Assembly (NCBI GenBank): GCA_016946835.1
Contig: JACVTC010000025.1
Span: 374,001 to 397,500, forward strand
From: Neocallimastix lanati (nom. inval.)
Lineage: Eukaryota > Neocallimastigomycota > Neocallimastigomycetes > Neocallimastigales > Neocallimastigaceae
Reading direction: 5' to 3'
Length of the DNA: 23,500 nucleotides
Shown here piece by piece: positions 19,634-23,500 of the stretch. Numbering within the stretch: position 1 is the first letter of the stretch; each line of letters starts with the position of its first letter. The notes below the pieces were generated by a model, which was given only the letters and a program-made list of their open reading frames with translations, was not told the origin of the DNA and made no database searches. Position numbers and translations under genes: made by a program.

Positions 19634-22600
19634 TTAGTGATGAATAACTTTACCACTACCACTACCACTACCACTACCTCTACCAGTACCAGAACTAGAT
19701 ACTCCTTTATTTTTGAAATTTTCTCCCAATTTCTCAATGTTTTTATTTTTATTACGAGTTCCACCTATATTATGTTTTAAAGAGTCTCCAAATTTATATG
19801 TACTTTCATTCTTTTTCATATTATAAATTTTATTAATTTTAGAAAGAATACGATTATACTTATTTTTAGTATTCTCATTTTTATTTAATTCATCATAATC
19901 TAAATTGTTAACAAATCTATCATATAAAGTATTATGTGCTTCCTCTCCAAGTCTATCTAAATTTACTCTTAATTCATTTTCATTATGATTATTAAAAGCT
20001 TTGGTTATCTTTGACATTTGTTTACTTTCATCTGTATCATCAATATTATCAATAAACTCTTTTGGATTATTCTTTAATTCATTGAATGTTTTTTCTTCCA
20101 TATCCAATTCAAAAATTTCAATACCCATTTTTTCATAATCAGGACCATATCTTTTTAAAACATACTCATACGCTTCTTCGACAGTGTCGAAAAATATAAG
20201 AGATTCTGATTTAATATCTTTATCTTTAATCATTTTTTTAAGCCACAATTTCTGATAATTAGCATTCATTTCTCTAGTATATCTATTATAAATTTGATTA
20301 TCACTTTCAATCAAGTTCATTCTATTTGAATTTAAACTATTTTTATCAAGTACTTGTGTATTTAACATTTCATTTATTTGATCTTCATTTCTCATAAAAC
20401 TAGGTGAATGTTGTATTAAGCTTTTTGTTAATTCGGAACTACTCTGAATATTCATTAATTGTTTTTTATCTGTTGTTCTTTCACTAATCATTTTCATTAC
20501 ATCAGATACTGATTTAAGATTGTTTTTATTTGCATTACTTCCACCCATCAAATTATTTATATCATCAGCTGTAAAATGAAATATTTCTTTATTTTCAAAT
20601 ACTTCTTTATTTCCATCAATAGATGTTGCTCTTTCTTTATCAATATATTCTTTAAAAGAATCATAACCTTCATAATTTTTAAACAATTCAGGATTTTCTT
20701 TTATAAAATCATCAATAATTTGATATTGAAGTTCTAATCTTGTATATTCTAATTTAGATTCTAAACCATAATTTTCAGCATATATTCCTTTTAAATCTTT
20801 TACTTTCTCTCCAAGTTCACCTTCATAATCCATATCAGAGTATTTTATAAAAGTGTCATATGCTTCATTAAAACCATTCATTACATTGACTAAATGAATA
20901 ACTTCATCATAATGACCTTCAAATGATTCATATTTATTAACTTCATTAATACGGCTTTCAATATTTTGTTTTAATGAATGTAACCTGTTTAAAGCTTCAG
21001 GACTAATACTTTTTGGAGAATCATTATTTTGTTCATTTGTTCTAATTTCATTTACTATTTCAGTTTTAAGAGCATCAATGTATGGTTCTAAATACATTTT
21101 TGAATTAGGATTATTAATTATAAAACTTTCCATATTGTCTTCGCCTATATTTTTAACAACATGATCTAAATTGAAATTACTATCTGATTCAATATTAAGT
21201 TTATCAACTCCTTTGACTTTTGTCTTATGCTTTTCAACCATCTTTTTCATTTCAGAATCATTTCCATAATTAACACTTATTGCTTCAACTAATGCATCTT
21301 TATACTTATATATCATTGATGAATTACTTTCATATTTCTCAGTATTACCATTTTTGAAATTTTGTTTATTAGCTTCATCATATATCTTTTCCAATTCATT
21401 CGCAGTGTTTAGAAGAGTTTTGAAATTTTGTTTAAGTTGATCTTTTAACGTTTCGTCAATTTTTAAATTTCTAAGATCTACCATCATGGAAGAAATCTGT
21501 GTTTCCATATCAGGATTACCACTACCAATTTTGTCATAATTCATATTAATACTCAATTTTGGTTCTGAATTATCATCACCATTAATATACCTTATTAATT
21601 CAATACAAGATGCGAATGATTCATACATTTTGTCTACGGTATATTTGGAATTAGCTTCAATATTTACCGTTGGTAAAGTTAAAACTTTAATTTTATCATC
21701 AAAATATTTATTATGAATACTTCCTGCTTGTTTATATAAAGTTTCCAGTTTAGTAATTTCATTTCCATCTAACAATGAAATTTCCAAAGAATCTAATTTT
21801 CCTTTTTTTCCATAATCATTTTTCAATGAACTAACTAATTTTTTAAACGCATTTACAAATATTTTACTTTCTTCAGAACTTATTTGTTTGTTTTCAACTT
21901 TTTCTTTGTATTGTTGAATTTTACTTGACAAAGCTTTAGTAAATGTTTGATGTTCATTATTATCTGATTGAGGATCAAGTAACTTTTTAATTTTATCAAA
22001 TTCTTCTGCTAAATCTCTCTTTTTTTTACTATTAATATCATCACTAGCAATATTTAAAATAATTTTTATTGCTTCGTCAACATCATAATTTATTTCAATT
22101 AATGTAAATACAGAACAATCATTTTGTCCTATGCAATTGTTAACGTCAGTATCCATATTTGACAATATATTTTGTGTGATCATATATTCATTGTAATTAA
22201 TTAATTCAGAATCATCATTATTATGGAATACTCCTTCATCGTATTTAACGGTTTTTTTTAAGGCTATGACTTCATAAAATCTATTAATAACATATTGCTC
22301 AAAATATGGTAATAAATCAATTTCTTCATGGTTATCTGATGGTAAAGAATTATCTCTTTTAAAGAAGTTGTCACTCTCCATTGATTGGAATAAAGCTTGA
22401 ATTTCACTAATTTTATTTTCAGTATCAGCATAATAATATTTTCTTGCTTCTATGAATCTTAAGGCAAGTTCTTCAATATGAGCAAGTTGATCATTTGTAT
22501 AACTACATAAAATATTATCATTTTGTGTTTTTGATTTTACGAAACTAATGTTTTGACTATCGGTATCATCATTATCATTAACAGATTCAACACTCACTAA

Positions 22601-23500
22601 ATAAGAATTAAAGATATTTATAATAATATTAGAATTATAAGTACCATCATCTTGATATAGATCATACAATTGTAAAAGTCTTTCATCTAACTCATTCACT
22701 TTTTCTTTATCTTCATCATCTATTTCTTCGAATTTATATCCATAATATTCGGGATTATAAGTAGCATCATCGTCTTCATAAATAAGACCACATTCTGCAA
22801 GTAATCCAATACCTTTTTCAATAATAATTTCATTTTCTTTTCTTTTCTTAATATTTTCGGAATTAATGACATAATAATTATTAATATAATCATATGGTGC
22901 ATAATTATAAGTACTGTCATGTTTATTTAATTTAAAGTTATCATTTTTATCTGATTCAAGAGTGAAAGCATGATATACATCTCTTAATTTATCATTAATA
23001 ATAATAAAAGAATAATTATACGTCTTTTCATCATTATTAGTGTAACTAGCAATATTAAACGAAATATCTTGTATATTTTGATCGTCTTCATCTTGAAATT
23101 GATTGATACAATCTTTAATTTTTGCACATTGAATACCGATAGCCTTATACAATTTAGGAAGAGATTCATCATCATTCCATTTTTCTATAAAATCATCTGG
23201 TAATTTATTAAATTGATTAATATCAATATTTGATACATCTTCAGATTTCAATGCATTAATGAATTCTTTTAATGAATTATCTTTATCAATATTTGATGAT
23301 GTATATAAACTTCCTTTATATTTAGGATCTTGTAATAAATTTGTATCTTCGGAAGGATTAATCAATGCATTAATTAAATCATTTTCATTAATTATTTTTT
23401 TAATTAAATAATCATCCAAAATAATATCATCTTCTTCTTCAATTTCAAAAATACTATAAAATGTGGAAAATGCTAATTTATATATTTTAGAAAACTTTTC
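19634..23500 (-). CDS. Gene C: paralogous large secreted-type protein, 5' end missing (1288 residues visible)
   Basis: The frame is open from the right window edge to a TAA at 19634-19636. The first visible residues (Glu-Lys-Phe-Ser-Lys-Ile-Tyr-Lys) match residues 93-100 of gene B, so about 92 codons including the signal peptide lie outside. A start at 23417-23419 would be TTG in mid-domain and is not used. Similarity to A and B is very high to about B residue 448. C then has ~20 extra residues before the first Lys-Arg pair (22355-22360); a second pair lies at 22016-22021, matching B 570-571 in position. The Cys pattern of the N-terminal half is kept. The middle is a diverged homologue of B; the last ~180 residues before the tail (from about 20233 leftward) do not visibly align. 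The tail is Gly-Ser-rich and ends Lys-Val-Ile-His-His. Function is unknown. Confidence 0.92.
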   Translation of the reverse strand, partial: EKFSKIYKLAFSTFYSIFEIEEEDDIILDDYLIKKIINENDLINALINPSEDTNLLQDPKYKGSLYTSSNIDKDNSLKEFINALKSEDVSNIDINQFNKLPDDFIEKWNDDESLPKLYKAIGIQCAKIKDCINQFQDEDDQNIQDISFNIASYTNNDEKTYNYSFIIINDKLRDVYHAFTLESDKNDNFKLNKHDSTYNYAPYDYINNYYVINSENIKKRKENEIIIEKGIGLLAECGLIYEDDDATYNPEYYGYKFEEIDDEDKEKVNELDERLLQLYDLYQDDGTYNSNIIINIFNSYLVSVESVNDNDDTDSQNISFVKSKTQNDNILCSYTNDQLAHIEELALRFIEARKYYYADTENKISEIQALFQSMESDNFFKRDNSLPSDNHEEIDLLPYFEQYVINRFYEVIALKKTVKYDEGVFHNNDDSELINYNEYMITQNILSNMDTDVNNCIGQNDCSVFTLIEINYDVDEAIKIILNIASDDINSKKKRDLAEEFDKIKKLLDPQSDNNEHQTFTKALSSKIQQYKEKVENKQISSEESKIFVNAFKKLVSSLKNDYGKKGKLDSLEISLLDGNEITKLETLYKQAGSIHNKYFDDKIKVLTLPTVNIEANSKYTVDKMYESFASCIELIRYINGDDNSEPKLSINMNYDKIGSGNPDMETQISSMMVDLRNLKIDETLKDQLKQNFKTLLNTANELEKIYDEANKQNFKNGNTEKYESNSSMIYKYKDALVEAISVNYGNDSEMKKMVEKHKTKVKGVDKLNIESDSNFNLDHVVKNIGEDNMESFIINNPNSKMYLEPYIDALKTEIVNEIRTNEQNNDSPKSISPEALNRLHSLKQNIESRINEVNKYESFEGHYDEVIHLVNVMNGFNEAYDTFIKYSDMDYEGELGEKVKDLKGIYAENYGLESKLEYTRLELQYQIIDDFIKENPELFKNYEGYDSFKEYIDKERATSIDGNKEVFENKEIFHFTADDINNLMGGSNANKNNLKSVSDVMKMISERTTDKKQLMNIQSSSELTKSLIQHSPSFMRNEDQINEMLNTQVLDKNSLNSNRMNLIESDNQIYNRYTREMNANYQKLWLKKMIKDKDIKSESLIFFDTVEEAYEYVLKRYGPDYEKMGIEIFELDMEEKTFNELKNNPKEFIDNIDDTDESKQMSKITKAFNNHNENELRVNLDRLGEEAHNTLYDRFVNNLDYDELNKNENTKNKYNRILSKINKIYNMKKNESTYKFGDSLKHNIGGTRNKNKNIEKLGENFKNKGVSSSGTGRGSGSGSGSGKVIHH
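19652..19700 (-). repeat. Coding Gly-Ser repeat at the C-terminus of gene C
   Basis: The plus strand shows CCACTACCACTACCACTACC, a six-base unit encoding Gly-Ser in gene C, preceded by Ser-Gly-Thr-Gly-Arg. It is the counterpart of the Gly-His-Asn tail of gene B. Its short iterated unit makes length variation likely. Confidence 0.85.

Noticed and set aside
23417-23419. TTG as the start of gene C
   Set aside because: The frame continues to the window edge with clear similarity to B residues 93-120, so this is mid-protein and the true ATG lies outside.

Overview
The window looks like nuclear DNA from a eukaryote with an extremely AT-rich genome. Intergenic DNA is almost entirely A/T and full of poly(A)/poly(T) runs, (TA)n, (ATT)n, (TTTA)n and (TTTTA)n tracts. 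The genes are long, intron-free, noticeably richer in G+C, and use TAA stops. The secreted product has very Asn/Asp/Glu/Lys/Ile-rich composition and a short Gly-rich tail. With the multi-kilobase AT-rich spacers, this best fits an anaerobic gut fungus (Neocallimastigomycota). A dictyostelid or another AT-rich protist cannot be excluded from sequence alone. There are no bacterial features: no operons, no Shine-Dalgarno sites, no CRISPR. No tRNA or rRNA gene was recognised.

Layout. Three paralogous genes lie in tandem, all on the minus strand. Gene A (1-1824) has its start in the window but its 3' part runs off the left edge. Gene B (10138-14373) is complete, 1411 codons. Gene C (19634-23500) has its stop in the window but its first ~92 codons lie beyond the right edge. 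The shared family architecture is: signal peptide; a strongly conserved N-terminal half with seven conserved cysteines; two Lys-Arg dibasic sites; a long, mostly helical, diverged C-terminal half; and a Gly-rich tail (Gly-Gly-His-Asn-Asn-Ala repeats in B, Gly-Ser repeats in C). I do not recognise the family and assign no function.

A and B are copies in a large segmental duplication (about 1-5655 against 12550-18385) that covers the 5' part of the gene and roughly 3.8-4 kb of upstream DNA. Inside it, 937 bp of coding sequence (213-1149 against 12762-13698) appear identical, including silent sites. Similarity falls sharply just after the second Lys-Arg site. This looks like recent gene conversion or duplication of the N-terminal half joined to different C-terminal halves.

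The 8.3 kb A-B spacer also holds a second, older partial copy of the upstream block (about 7228-9287) in direct orientation, a 189-bp block present twice without indels, possible MITE-like insertions bounded by AATGTGGC/GCCACATT, hairpins and a 14-bp minisatellite. The 5.3 kb B-C spacer carries the B copy of the upstream block, a unique segment of higher G+C (about 18430-18730), then low-complexity DNA. The segments downstream of B and C that are richer in G+C (about 9230-9420 and 18430-18730) may be decayed gene or transposon fragments; neither could be identified.
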